Positions 25,842 through 33,376 of a stretch of DNA of 38,194 bases are shown here, in pieces. Origin of the DNA: Terriglobales bacterium (lineage in GTDB: Bacteria > Acidobacteriota > Terriglobia > Terriglobales > Acidobacteriaceae); contig DATKKJ010000081.1 of NCBI GenBank assembly GCA_035543055.1, positions 1 through 38,194 of the forward strand, read 5' to 3'. A program made the position numbers and the translations under genes. The notes below the pieces were generated by a model. That model worked only from the letters and a program-made list of their open reading frames with translations. It had not been told where the DNA came from and made no database searches. Position 1 is the first letter of the stretch; the number at the start of each line of letters is the position of its first letter.

Positions 25842-28159
25842 AACGGGTAGTCCACATGCAGCGCCGTGGAGTAACGCGAGTAGCGGCGCGGTGTCGAGGC
25901 GTCGTACTGGCGCAGGTAGAGATCCACTTCGCGGGAGATACGGGTGACGGTGAACGTGCGCGTGGTGACTCGCCCGACCAGGTTGCGGTCTCCCTCGGCG
26001 CCCCAGACGCTGTCGCTGCGCCGCACCTCGAAGCCGCCGCCGGCGGGCGGGTCTACGCCGGCGTCGATGGTGACCGTGGTCGAAGTCACAGCCGTGACCT
26101 CGGCTGCCGGGAGGTCGGCGATACAGATATTGCCGGCGGTCTCGGTGGTCGCGCTGATCTCGGGCGGCGTGGAGAGCTGTGCGCCCGCGGTAGCGAAGGC
26201 CAGCGGGCCGGCGGCTTCGTTGGCGAAATCGATGCGATACCGGCTGAGGTCCGTCTCCAGGTCGGCCACTTCGATCAGGACCTCCCGCACGACCGCGCTG
26301 AAGCTGGCCGCGCGGGATGGAAGATCGACCGCCAGAGTATCGCCGGGCCAGAGATCGCCCGTCGCGGCCGGCAGGGCATCGCTCCAGCACGAGTACTCGC
26401 CCGACCAGGTGGCTCCGCCGTCGTCCAGGAGCGCCAGGGCCGCGTTCTCGCAGTCGGCTGAGGTGCGCGGTGCGGGCAGTTCGACGGCGCGGATCGCGGC
26501 CCGCACTCCATCGTCGCTGCCATGGGCGAGGGTGGCGATGCTGGCGGGGTCCTGCACGCGCGCCAGGGAGCGTCCCCGCGAGCGATAGCGCACCACGATC
26601 TTCTCGTTGAGCACCGGCACGTACTCGGCGTAGAAGGCGACCTCCGGCCCGTTGGTTACGGCGCATTCGCAGCCATCTGCGAAGTCGCCCACCAGGCGCG
26701 TGCGATAGCCCCCGTTGGGGACGGCGCTGCGGACCTCGGCCTCGCTCATGCGCCGCGCCCGGGTGAAGGTGAGCGAGCAGTGGAGGCTGATGGCGTTCAC
26801 CGGCGCATACACGCACCACCCCGGCGCACCGGCGATGACGCCGTCATACAGCACGGTGGAAGGCGCCGCCAGGGTCGCAGGGTCGGAAGGATTGATGTCG
26901 CGGAGCTCGAGCACCACGCGCACGTCTCCCGCCAGGCTGTCGCCGCCGCGTCCGTTGCCCGCGCCATGCACGGAGGAGTGGAAGATCTCGCGGCTGCGGA
27001 AGATCTGCGCCGAGTAGATCCGGGTCGCCAGGGCATAACGGTGCCCGGCCACGGTGGTCACGGTGGTCCCGGTCGCCGCTCCGTTGAGCAGCGCCCGGAT
27101 GGTGGACTGCGAGCCCGAGGGCGAGATGCGGAAGCCCGCCAGGCACCCGGCCGCGCTGATGGCGCCGGGATAGAGTCCGCCCAGGACACCATCGGAGGCG
27201 CCGCTGAAAGTCACTTCGCCGTGCTGCAGCAGGATCCCGCCGCCGAGTTCGACTTTTTCGACGAAGCTGAGAGTGGTCAGGCCATCGCCCTGCCCCCCGC
27301 TCACGTTCAGCTTCCCGCCGCTGACGCTGATCGCACCGGTCACATCACCCAGCGTCCAGTACAGCGGGGAGAGTGGGGCCTTGTATTCCTCGTCGAGCAA
27401 GAACGCGCCGTAGGTGGTGAAGGGCGCGTGCGAAAGTCCGAAGTAGCGGGTCAGCCCGTCGGCCAGGAAGTAGTCGTGGACGTAGCACTTCGGCTCCATC
27501 CGCCCGGTGACTGCGACGTCGTTCAGGCACACCCCATTGGACCGCAGCTTCAGCGCCGCCGGATCGAAGTCCGGCGAGCCCTCAGAAAGATCGTGCGCGA
27601 CCGCGCCGACGGGAGCGAACACGATGCGGTCATCGTGCGCGCGATAGCTGGCGCGCGCGCGCAGCGCGATCTCCGCCGCGTGCTTCGACCACTCCCGCTG
27701 CGCGTCGCAATGCACGGAGGCCAGCACGTCCAGGTCCTGGATAGCGGAGAGATCGAAGGCCCCGGGCAACAGCTCATTCGCCAGTTCCCTCAGAACGTTT
27801 CCCGCTGGGCGATGGATGAAGGGTGCGCGCCCCGGCAGCTGCTTGCGGTCGAGCAGGAACTCGTCGCCCACGGCGTGGAGTTGATAGCGAAAGACCGGAT
27901 GCTCGCCCCAGCCGAGGTATTCGGGCTCGGGCGCTGCCGGTAAGTATCCTGTGAAGACGGCGGAGCCGTCTGCCCGCACTAACGCCACCCGCGCGCCGGC
28001 CATGGGCACCAGGAAGGCGGAACTGTCACCGATCAGCGACACCTCCATCTCCGCCGGCGTGTTCAAGCGCCTCCGGATCCGCGGCGCACTCTCGGCTTCG
28101 ATGGCCGAGGTGTAGTCGAGGGCCCCCTGCCCGTCCAGGTTATCGATCAAGAGATCCAT
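25838..28159 (-). CDS. Large phage tail hub/fibre-like structural protein
   Basis: The 773-residue protein resembles tail-tip or hub proteins by its N-terminal part (RIRRRLNTPAEMEVSLIGDS, then AGARVALVRADGSAVFTGYL, followed by a long region like the gp27/Tal hub). The middle (about 290-420) is a glycine-rich beta region resembling a carbohydrate-binding or fibre insert. Near the C terminus there is a fibronectin-like module (AEVTAVTSTTVTIDAGVDPP, about 680-770). It is the largest gene of the cluster; no tape-measure gene precedes it. Exact role (hub, baseplate or fibre) is not certain. Start is the ATG at 28159. Confidence 0.7.
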   Translation of the reverse strand: MDLLIDNLDGQGALDYTSAIEAESAPRIRRRLNTPAEMEVSLIGDSSAFLVPMAGARVALVRADGSAVFTGYLPAAPEPEYLGWGEHPVFRYQLHAVGDEFLLDRKQLPGRAPFIHRPAGNVLRELANELLPGAFDLSAIQDLDVLASVHCDAQREWSKHAAEIALRARASYRAHDDRIVFAPVGAVAHDLSEGSPDFDPAALKLRSNGVCLNDVAVTGRMEPKCYVHDYFLADGLTRYFGLSHAPFTTYGAFLLDEEYKAPLSPLYWTLGDVTGAISVSGGKLNVSGGQGDGLTTLSFVEKVELGGGILLQHGEVTFSGASDGVLGGLYPGAISAAGCLAGFRISPSGSQSTIRALLNGAATGTTVTTVAGHRYALATRIYSAQIFRSREIFHSSVHGAGNGRGGDSLAGDVRVVLELRDINPSDPATLAAPSTVLYDGVIAGAPGWCVYAPVNAISLHCSLTFTRARRMSEAEVRSAVPNGGYRTRLVGDFADGCECAVTNGPEVAFYAEYVPVLNEKIVVRYRSRGRSLARVQDPASIATLAHGSDDGVRAAIRAVELPAPRTSADCENAALALLDDGGATWSGEYSCWSDALPAATGDLWPGDTLAVDLPSRAASFSAVVREVLIEVADLETDLSRYRIDFANEAAGPLAFATAGAQLSTPPEISATTETAGNICIADLPAAEVTAVTSTTVTIDAGVDPPAGGGFEVRRSDSVWGAEGDRNLVGRVTTRTFTVTRISREVDLYLRQYDASTPRRYSRYSTALHVDYPL

Positions 28160-28186
28160 AGATTTGCCTGAAGTACACGAGCGGGG

Positions 28187-28277
28187 GGCAGTGCCACCCT
28201 AGCCGCCGGCCGCCGCGCCGGGTGGTACACTGCGCCCGCATTTCCGCGTTCCGAAACCCGCTCAGGACGCGGGTTTC
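28187..28277. repeat. Two inverted repeats between tail-tube and hub genes
   Basis: An imperfect inverted repeat with arms around GGCAGTGCCACCC and GGGTGGTACACTGC (28187-28238), then a perfect 9-bp stem GAAACCCGC/GCGGGTTTC with a 7-base loop (28253-28277). They occupy most of the 160-bp gap. They have no 7-bp period, so they are a different class from the heptamer hairpins. Possible attenuator or transcript-end structures. Confidence 0.6.
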
Positions 28278-28319
28278 CGTCGAAAGCTCCGGGGACGATG
28301 GGATTCTGAAAGATTTGCC

Positions 28320-29282
28320 CTAAAAAATGCCGCACTTGCGGACCGGGGCGTGACTGCGGTAGCAGACCACCTGCTCGCCGTCGTTGGGATCGGTGACCGG
28401 CAGCGCCAGCCACGCGGCGTGCAAGGCATACGAGCGCAGCGGGTCGGCGATCTCAATGGCGGTCTCCTGCGCCGGGGCCGCCGCCTGCAAGCGCGGATAG
28501 TGGAAGCAGACGCGCCCGCCCGCCTCCTCCGGCAGCACGAACAGCGCCGACCACTCCTGGAAGAAGCTGCCGCCCTCGCGGTCCACGAAGGCGACGACCT
28601 TCTGCGCCGCGGCGCCCGCCGGCGGCACGCCGCCAAGCAGCGCCTGCTCCAAGGTCACGGTCGTGCCGGAGACGGTGGCGACGCGCCCGACGTTGAAGGT
28701 CACGCGGCGGATGTAGTCCGCCTCGTGCTGGACGTCGGTGGGATCGCGGACGAAAGCGGCCGCGATCCCAGTTCCGACGTAGCCGGTCTGGTCGGCATAA
28801 TCGATGTCCACCGCGAGCAGGTCGCCGGCGGCGAAAGGCGGCGCTGCGGCGAACACCAATTCGCCGGCGGTGGAGTCGGCGGCCAGCGGCACGGCCGACA
28901 CGGCCGTGCCACCGGAAGCACAGGCGCTTGCGTCTTCCGCTTCCTCGAGCACGTTCATGTGCTGCGAGCCGGCGGCCAGCGCCATCTGCAGCTTGCCCCA
29001 CTCGCGGAAGTCGAACTCCACCCGCGCCTCCAGGCGGCTGCGGAACTGGGCCGCGGCGGCAGCTTTGGCGCCGCGGCACACCGCTTGCACCTTGGTCGCC
29101 GGCGTGCGGCAGAAGTTGTCGATCGCGCCGAGATCGATCCAGGGCGCGCACGGTGCGTCCAGGTCGAATGCCCGGGCGGGATCGAAGACGGTCGGCGCAC
29201 CGATGGCACGGTCCACGGGCGCAAAGTAGGCGCGCACCCGTCGCGCCACCGGCGCCATCTCTTTTCTGATCTTCGTCTTCAT
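28320..29282 (-). CDS. Tail-tube/structural-like phage protein
   Basis: The 320 residues start at the ATG at 29282, one base after the stop of the upstream gene. The N-terminal third (APWIDLGAIDNFCRT, then LEARVEFDFREWGKLQMALA with GSQHMNVL) reads like the beta-rich tail-tube or major tail protein class of long-tailed phages, with an alanine-rich middle and a beta-strand-rich C terminus. I assign it by this resemblance and by position after the head-tail genes. A structural prediction would settle whether it is a tube, an adaptor or something else. Confidence 0.6.
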   Translation of the reverse strand: MKTKIRKEMAPVARRVRAYFAPVDRAIGAPTVFDPARAFDLDAPCAPWIDLGAIDNFCRTPATKVQAVCRGAKAAAAAQFRSRLEARVEFDFREWGKLQMALAAGSQHMNVLEEAEDASACASGGTAVSAVPLAADSTAGELVFAAAPPFAAGDLLAVDIDYADQTGYVGTGIAAAFVRDPTDVQHEADYIRRVTFNVGRVATVSGTTVTLEQALLGGVPPAGAAAQKVVAFVDREGGSFFQEWSALFVLPEEAGGRVCFHYPRLQAAAPAQETAIEIADPLRSYALHAAWLALPVTDPNDGEQVVCYRSHAPVRKCGIF

Positions 29283-29283
29283 G

Positions 29284-29664
29284 TCAGGCGACCAAAGTGA
29301 GGCGGTAGAGATAGGGCTCGCCGGCGAAGGTGTCCACGCCGACGGTGGCGATGCGCAGCAGAGTCTCGCCGCGCTCGAAACCGACCACCGCCTGGAAGAG
29401 CGCGTCGGCGGTCTCGAAGCCACGCACCTCCGCGATGAGGTTCGCGGTCTTGGCGCCCAGCAGCAACTCGAAGCGGTCTTCTCCGGTTGACCTGAGGACG
29501 GCAGGCGCGACCGGCACTTCTTCCAGCGCGCCGGTGCAGTCGCCGGGTTCGAGTCTCATGGGCAGCAGCATGGTGATCTCGCGGCCGCCTAGCGACCGCA
29601 GCATGGCTTCAGTCGCCTGGGCGATGGCCAGACCACGGGCAGCGGTGGGGGAATCGATGTTCAT
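29284..29664 (-). CDS. Small head-tail joining-like protein
   Basis: The 126-residue protein has an N-terminal helix (AARGLAIAQATEAMLRSLGG) and then strands (REITMLLPMRL, ELLLGAKTANLIAEVRGF, LYRLTLVA). It lies between the connector and the tail-tube-like gene, where head-closure or tail-terminator proteins sit. ATG at 29664 has GGGGTGA upstream. Family not firmly recognised. Confidence 0.6.
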   Translation of the reverse strand: MNIDSPTAARGLAIAQATEAMLRSLGGREITMLLPMRLEPGDCTGALEEVPVAPAVLRSTGEDRFELLLGAKTANLIAEVRGFETADALFQAVVGFERGETLLRIATVGVDTFAGEPYLYRLTLVA

Positions 29665-29684
29665 GGCATCACCCCAATATTGAA

Positions 29685-29794
29685 GGCGTCATCCTGAGGA
29701 CCTTTAGGTCCGAAGGATCTCGCGTGCAGCGGCAAGTACGTCGGCGGCACACGCGAGATGCTTCGGAGGCTGAAAGCCTCCTCAGCATGACGCC
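29685..29794. repeat. Long imperfect palindrome (TCATCC family), copy A
   Basis: Arms of about 42 bp start GGCGTCATCCTGAGGA and, read from the other end, GGCGTCATGCTGAGGA. They carry internal smaller hairpins (GACCTTTAGGTC and GGAGGCTGAAAGCCTCC). It fills the gap between the 126-residue gene and the connector gene. Related elements lie at 31707 and 32263, with a half copy in dnaG at 8323. Confidence 0.8.
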
Positions 29795-29803
29795 GGTTTT
29801 TGA

Positions 29804-30412
29804 CTAGAGTTTCTGTGCGACGTAGGGAGCGAGTTGCGCGCGCACCGTGTCGTCGAGCAGGGTGTCGGCAAAATAGTCGAGGCGCATGCGGTCGATGCTC
29901 CCGGCCCGCACGTTGAGCGCAGGCGCGGCCAGCGCGTTGCGCACGATCTGGGCGCAGGCGTGCTTGACCGGCTCGGGGATGGGGTCGAGGCCGCCGGTGT
30001 ACGTGACCTCGACTTCGTTGAAGGCCAGGCCCAGGGCATTGGGCGGGAACGCGAGCTCGCCGGTGGCGGCGTCGAACTCCACCTGCGCCGGGTCGAGGTC
30101 GGTCCAGGTTCCGGGCAGGCCGAAGGCCCCGGCCACCTGCAGGCCGAGTTCGTCGGGATCGCGGGGCACGCCGTAGCGGGCGCGCACGTTGACCAGGGGA
30201 CTGGTGGCGGGCGCGAGCGGCGCCAGGGGGAGGAAGCTCAGGCGGCAGCCGCCGCGCCCGCCCAGGCGCAGACGCTCCACGTACTGCGCCACGCCGAGCG
30301 TCTCCCGACGGCAGTGCGCGTCGATGAGTGAAGACGCCGCGGCCACAAACGCCGCCGGAACGGCCTTCTCCAGGCCGTAAGTCTCGTATTCGGATGGATC
30401 GAGATAGTTCAT
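29804..30412 (-). CDS. Phage head-tail connector-like protein
   Basis: The 202-residue protein opens with NYLDPSEYETYGLEKAVPAA then FVAAASSLIDAHCRRETLG, an alpha-helical start typical of gp6-like connector/adaptor proteins (position after the capsid gene is also typical). It has a beta insertion in the middle and helices at the C terminus (VKHACAQIVRNALAAPALN). Assigned by position and helix pattern. Confidence 0.6.
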   Translation of the reverse strand: MNYLDPSEYETYGLEKAVPAAFVAAASSLIDAHCRRETLGVAQYVERLRLGGRGGCRLSFLPLAPLAPATSPLVNVRARYGVPRDPDELGLQVAGAFGLPGTWTDLDPAQVEFDAATGELAFPPNALGLAFNEVEVTYTGGLDPIPEPVKHACAQIVRNALAAPALNVRAGSIDRMRLDYFADTLLDDTVRAQLAPYVAQKL

Positions 30413-30442
30413 TTTGGTTGATTCTCGGAGTACGCTAAGTAC

Positions 30443-30646
30443 ATGCGTTGGCTGCTTTTTCTGCTGCGCTTATTCGTGGCTGCCCTGCTGGTGTTGGGAG
30501 CTGCGCTCCTATTTGTCGGTGCCCTCTTCATCACGGGTCCGGAGGAAGGCACGCTGCGGTTGATCGCGCGGTGGAAACACCTTCTCTCTTGGGCGAAGGA
30601 ACCCCTTCACCCCGCTCCGCTGCTCTCCACCCCACAGATAAGGTGA
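30443..30646 (+). CDS. Small membrane protein on the opposite strand (uncertain)
   Basis: A 67-residue reading frame on the strand opposite to the phage genes. It begins MRWLLFLLRLFVAALLVLGA and has one or two hydrophobic segments (about 3-31), then a basic/amphipathic tail. It sits in the gap between the connector and capsid genes, where no other gene is on the minus strand, and the local sequence is less GC-rich. No Shine-Dalgarno is visible. It could be a real accessory gene or a spurious frame. Confidence 0.4.
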   Translation: MRWLLFLLRLFVAALLVLGAALLFVGALFITGPEEGTLRLIARWKHLLSWAKEPLHPAPLLSTPQIR

Positions 30647-30651
30647 GCGTC

Positions 30652-30707
30652 GGTCGCCAGTCGCTGCAACTCGCCGACGACCAACGACCGACGACCAACG
30701 ACTAGCG
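30652..30707. repeat. Heptamer hairpin (GGTCGCC/ACCAACG type) at capsid gene end
   Basis: Eight 7-bp units: GGTCGCC and AGTCGCT on the left, ACCAACG, ACCGACG, ACCAACG and ACTAGCG on the right, complementary in type. The final unit contains the TAG stop of the major capsid gene (minus strand). Confidence 0.8.
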
Positions 30708-31673
30708 GGTTACGGTCACCTTGTAATGCGCGTAGGCAGCGCCTTTGACCACGACGGCGCCGAACTTCACGATCACCATCTGCTGGCCGAGCGCGGCGGC
30801 GGTGCCCAGCTTGAAGACGCGCGGGCTGGGGTCGGTGAGCCAGTGGTACTCGATCATCGGCTCGCTGACAATGTAGCAGGGCAACTGCGCCGTGCCCTGG
30901 CCGGGGGTGCCGGTGTAGCTCAGCGCCCACTCCGGGATCAGCGGGATCTCGCCCGCCTGGGTGGAGAGCGTCTTCACCACCAGGCCGCCGGCGATCTGGG
31001 TGGACGACAGCACCACGTTGTAGGCCTGCTTCATCTCGCGGTCGATCAGATCTAGCAGCACCGGGTTGGAGTAGATGGCGGTGGGCCGCACCTCGTAGGA
31101 GCTGTTGGCGACCATCAGGGCAATGATCCCCTTGAGCTTGTCCACGATGGATTCCGAGACTCCGACGGTGTCGGTCTGGCCTCCGGCCGCGATCTGACCC
31201 GCGGCGCCGTAGTACTGGTTGGTGGTCGGCGTGGTCAGCGAGGTGTCGTTGCCGTTCCACAGCGCCACGTCGTGCGTGCGCAGCAGGCCTTCGACGGCGT
31301 CGGCCAAGTCCTTGGCCTGGAGGAAGGCGAACTGCGATTGCTGCGCGCCCACCTCGGTGTCGAACAGGTTGTAGTTGATCTGCGAGACCAGCGCCTTGAG
31401 CGGCACCGAGCGCTCGACGCGGGTCGGCGAGCCGACCACGGTCACGATGTTGCGCGGATCGGTGAAAGCCTGGGCGGCGGTCGGTGAGACGATTGCCGTC
31501 TGCTCGAAGAAGCGTGACGGATGCCCGGTGGCCGGCACCTGCTTGATGCGTTGCCCGAAGACGCCGCGGCGCTTCACAATGTCGGTGATCTCGGACTGGT
31601 AGCGATTGATCTCCACCGCGCCCGGGCCGAGATAGTCCGCGGCCGCGTGGATGTCGAGGAATTTTGCGGTCAT
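30702..31673 (-). CDS. Phage major capsid protein
   Basis: The 323-residue protein has an N-terminal helix-rich arm (KFLDIHAAADYLGPGAV), an ITDIVKRRGVFGQRIKQVPA block, repeated beta segments with SPTRVERSVPLKALVSQINY, the A-domain-like MVANSSYEVRPTAIYSNP, and a C terminus VKFGAVVVKGAAYAHYKVTV. Length and order are those of HK97-fold capsid proteins. AAGGA lies 8 bases before the ATG at 31673. It sits after the coiled-coil and protease genes, as in standard head modules. Confidence 0.82.
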   Translation of the reverse strand: MTAKFLDIHAAADYLGPGAVEINRYQSEITDIVKRRGVFGQRIKQVPATGHPSRFFEQTAIVSPTAAQAFTDPRNIVTVVGSPTRVERSVPLKALVSQINYNLFDTEVGAQQSQFAFLQAKDLADAVEGLLRTHDVALWNGNDTSLTTPTTNQYYGAAGQIAAGGQTDTVGVSESIVDKLKGIIALMVANSSYEVRPTAIYSNPVLLDLIDREMKQAYNVVLSSTQIAGGLVVKTLSTQAGEIPLIPEWALSYTGTPGQGTAQLPCYIVSEPMIEYHWLTDPSPRVFKLGTAAALGQQMVIVKFGAVVVKGAAYAHYKVTVTR

Positions 31674-31706
31674 GCTGTGTCCTTTCGAAAGGTGTGTTGT
31701 TTTCTT

Positions 31707-31787
31707 ACATCCCGAGCGCAGCGAGGGAACCCTACCCGACCCAAGCGTTCTCGTTCGGGTAGGGCTTCCTCGCTTCGCTCGGAATGT
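31707..31787. repeat. Long imperfect palindrome (TCATCC/CATCCCGAG family), copy B
   Basis: Arms of about 33 bp: ACATCCCGAGCGCAGCGAGG on the left and, read from the right end, ACATTCCGAGCGAAGCGAGG. The inner stem CCCTACCCGA/TTCGGGTAGGG surrounds a 14-base loop. It lies between the capsid start and the coiled-coil gene stop and would form a very stable hairpin in the transcript just upstream of the capsid gene. Confidence 0.85.
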
Positions 31788-31798
31788 CTTGCGTGCGC

Positions 31799-31826
31799 TG
31801 ACGACTGGCGACCGGCGACTGACGAC
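31799..31826. repeat. Four heptamers (TGACGAC type) after coiled-coil gene
   Basis: Units TGACGAC, TGGCGAC, CGGCGAC, TGACGAC in tandem, touching the stop codon of the coiled-coil gene. One arm only. Same class as the units inside the protease insertion at 32604-32694. Confidence 0.75.
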
Positions 31827-32224
31827 TACTCGATCAGCCCCGCCTCCGCCATCTGCGCCTTGACGGCGATGCGCTGGTCCACGGCGAGCGAGCCCAGCAT
31901 CTTGTCGAGCAGCCCCGTGTCGATGCGGGCGTGCAGGTCCTCGATGCCGTTCTTGGAGAGCAGCGCGGTCACGAGCGGCGGCAGGGTCTTGCGCTCGACC
32001 GGCCGGCGCTCCAGTTGGGCCTTGAGTTCGGTGTTGGCGCGCTCCAGGTCGGCGATGCGGGCCTCGAGCTCGTGGCGAGCGGCGGATTCGTCCACCGCGG
32101 CGACGATGCGGTCGATCTTGACCGACAGCTCGTCGCGCTGCGCGTGCACGGCGGCGACGGTGCGCTCCATCGCCTCCGCGGCCGCGGCCAGGCGGTTGAT
32201 CAGTTCGGTGAGTTGTTCGTTCAT
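31826..32224 (-). CDS. Coiled-coil protein, possible capsid scaffold
   Basis: The 132 residues are almost entirely helical with heptad character (ELINRLAAAAEAMERTVAAV, then ELEARIADLERANTELKAQL). Placement between prohead protease and capsid is the standard position for a scaffolding protein, and the size is plausible. No other signature is visible. Confidence 0.65.
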   Translation of the reverse strand: MNEQLTELINRLAAAAEAMERTVAAVHAQRDELSVKIDRIVAAVDESAARHELEARIADLERANTELKAQLERRPVERKTLPPLVTALLSKNGIEDLHARIDTGLLDKMLGSLAVDQRIAVKAQMAEAGLIE

Positions 32225-32228
32225 TCGT

Positions 32229-32263
32229 TAGCTCCTAGCTGCTAGGTCCTAGCTCCTAGCTTG
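32229..32263. repeat. Five heptamers (TAGCTCC type)
   Basis: Units TAGCTCC, TAGCTGC, TAGGTCC, TAGCTCC, TAGCTTG in direct tandem, lying 4 bases upstream (minus strand) of the coiled-coil gene ATG. TAGCTnC units are partly self-complementary (AGCT, CTAG), so the array can fold on itself. Confidence 0.8.
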
Positions 32264-32359
32264 TGTCATCCCGAGGAGGACGGCAGTACGACGAGGGACC
32301 TGCTGTTCACTGGGGCAAAAGCAGGTCCCTCGCAGGCTGAAGCCCGCTCGGGCTGACAC
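32263..32359. repeat. Long imperfect palindrome (TCATCC family), copy C
   Basis: Arms of about 45 bp: GTGTCATCCCGAGGAGG... on the left and, read from the right, GTGTCAGCCCGAGCGGG.... The inner stem is GAGGGACCTGCT with AGCAGGTCCCTC. The right half encodes the last residues of the prohead protease (up to the stop at 32307), so the repeat has extended or replaced that C terminus. Confidence 0.85.
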
Positions 32360-32966
32360 TGGATTGGGTTTCTGACGTGAGTTGCAGCTCGATCCACGTC
32401 TGCTGATACGCGGCCTTTTCACGCCGCAAAATGGCTGCGCCGGTGAAGGTGACTTCGGTCAGCGTCCAGACGGAGGCGTGCACGTCTTGCACGGTGGCGT
32501 CGGAGATCTCGTAGGACATCCCCAGCCGCGATGCGCTGCGCCGCAGTTCGCGCACGACTTCGGGAAAATCTTTGGCGAAGAGGTAGCCGCTTACTTCGAG
32601 AACAGTCGTCGGTCGCGGGTCGTGGGTCGTGGGCTGGCCACCGGCCACTGACCACTGACCACTGGCTGCCGACTGACGACTGCCGACTGCCGACTCAACC
32701 ACGTCAGCAGAAGTGATGATGCCCACCTTGCGTTTGGCATCATGCGCATCCAGCGCCGGCGAGAAGTCCAGGGCCATGCCGAGCAATGAAGGTAGGGCCT
32801 TCTCGGCGGCTTCGCGGGTGAGCAGCACGCGATGCTCGCGCGCTCCCTGCGGCGGCTGGTCGCTGGGCACGTCCACCAGGGTCAGCACCCCGCGGAAGGG
32901 CAGACGATTAGGGTGTCGAGACACCGCGGGCATCTCGATCGCCATGGATTCGAGTTCAAAGGTCAT
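32307..32966 (-). CDS. Phage prohead (capsid maturation) protease with in-frame heptamer insertion
   Basis: The 219 residues (ATG at 32966 preferred over a GTG at 32984) match the S78/U35 prohead protease layout: an LPFRGVLTLVDVPS start, the catalytic-type histidine in LDAHDAKRKVGI (H75), and the serine in LGMSYEISDATV (S151), then VTFTGAAIL. Between H75 and the LEVSGYLFAKDFP strand there are about 30 extra residues rich in S, Q, G, T and P (about 90-121), encoded by 13 tandem 7-bp units (32604-32694). The last ~20 residues come from palindrome C. Both changes keep the frame. Whether the protease still matures is open. Confidence 0.7.
   Translation of the reverse strand: MTFELESMAIEMPAVSRHPNRLPFRGVLTLVDVPSDQPPQGAREHRVLLTREAAEKALPSLLGMALDFSPALDAHDAKRKVGIITSADVVESAVGSRQSAASGQWSVAGGQPTTHDPRPTTVLEVSGYLFAKDFPEVVRELRRSASRLGMSYEISDATVQDVHASVWTLTEVTFTGAAILRREKAAYQQTWIELQLTSETQSSVSPSGLQPARDLLLPQ
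32604..32694. repeat. Thirteen-unit heptamer hairpin inside prohead protease gene
   Basis: 91 bp divides exactly into 13 steps of 7: AGTCGTC, GGTCGCG, GGTCGTG twice, GGCTGGC, CACCGGC, CACTGAC twice, CACTGGC, TGCCGAC, TGACGAC, TGCCGAC twice. The central GGCTGGC/CACCGGC region pairs on itself and the flanking units pair partly (GGTCGTG with CACTGAC; AGTCGTC with TGACGAC). This is the longest array in the window and lies inside an open reading frame. Confidence 0.9.
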
Positions 32967-33016
32967 AAGTTTTTCGGATTCCACCGCCGAGACCGCCGAG
33001 GTGCTAAGATTTGCGC

Positions 33017-33376
33017 ATGCTCGGGTTGCGGCGCTGGCACGTGAACTTGCTGGTATCAGAGGCGATTGCCACCGCCATAGTGCTATGGGCTTACAACGAT
33101 GTCATCAAGGGAAGAGAAGGGCCGCACGTTTGGGCTAATCTTTTGGCCGGTTTCGGGGGTTCGATCGTGCTGTCGCCCGGTTCGGGCCTCATGTCGTGGA
33201 TGAAGGACCCGCCGCTTTGGGCCGTTTGCCTGGCTGCCGCAGTCGTGTATTCACTCTTTTTCTTCTTGGTAGCCACGACTATCACCCACCTCATCGACGT
33301 CGGTCGCTTCTCCGCCTTGAAGTCCATGCGGATCCGTGGAGGTGAACAACAAGATCTACATCGTTATCTCCGGTAG
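33017..33376 (+). CDS. Small multi-span membrane protein, opposite strand
   Basis: A 119-residue protein with about three hydrophobic segments (SEAIATAIVLWAYN, ANLLAGFGGSIVLS, WAVCLAAAVVYSLFFFLVAT). The start is taken as the ATG at 33017; a TTG at 33011 would add two residues. TGCTAAGAT (extended -10) ends 6 bases before the ATG, so the message may be leaderless. The last 20 bp overlap the end of the portal gene on the other strand. Lower GC than neighbours. Unknown function; it looks like a separately expressed passenger gene in the cluster. Confidence 0.6.
   Translation: MLGLRRWHVNLLVSEAIATAIVLWAYNDVIKGREGPHVWANLLAGFGGSIVLSPGSGLMSWMKDPPLWAVCLAAAVVYSLFFFLVATTITHLIDVGRFSALKSMRIRGGEQQDLHRYLR

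Noticed and set aside
26522-27943. Plus-strand open frame of 473 codons opposite the hub-like gene
   Set aside because: Antisense shadow; the minus-strand frame is coupled to its neighbours by ATGA overlap and fits the cluster.
32229-32694. CRISPR array
   Set aside because: Repeats are 7 bp with no spacers and no cas genes; not a CRISPR.
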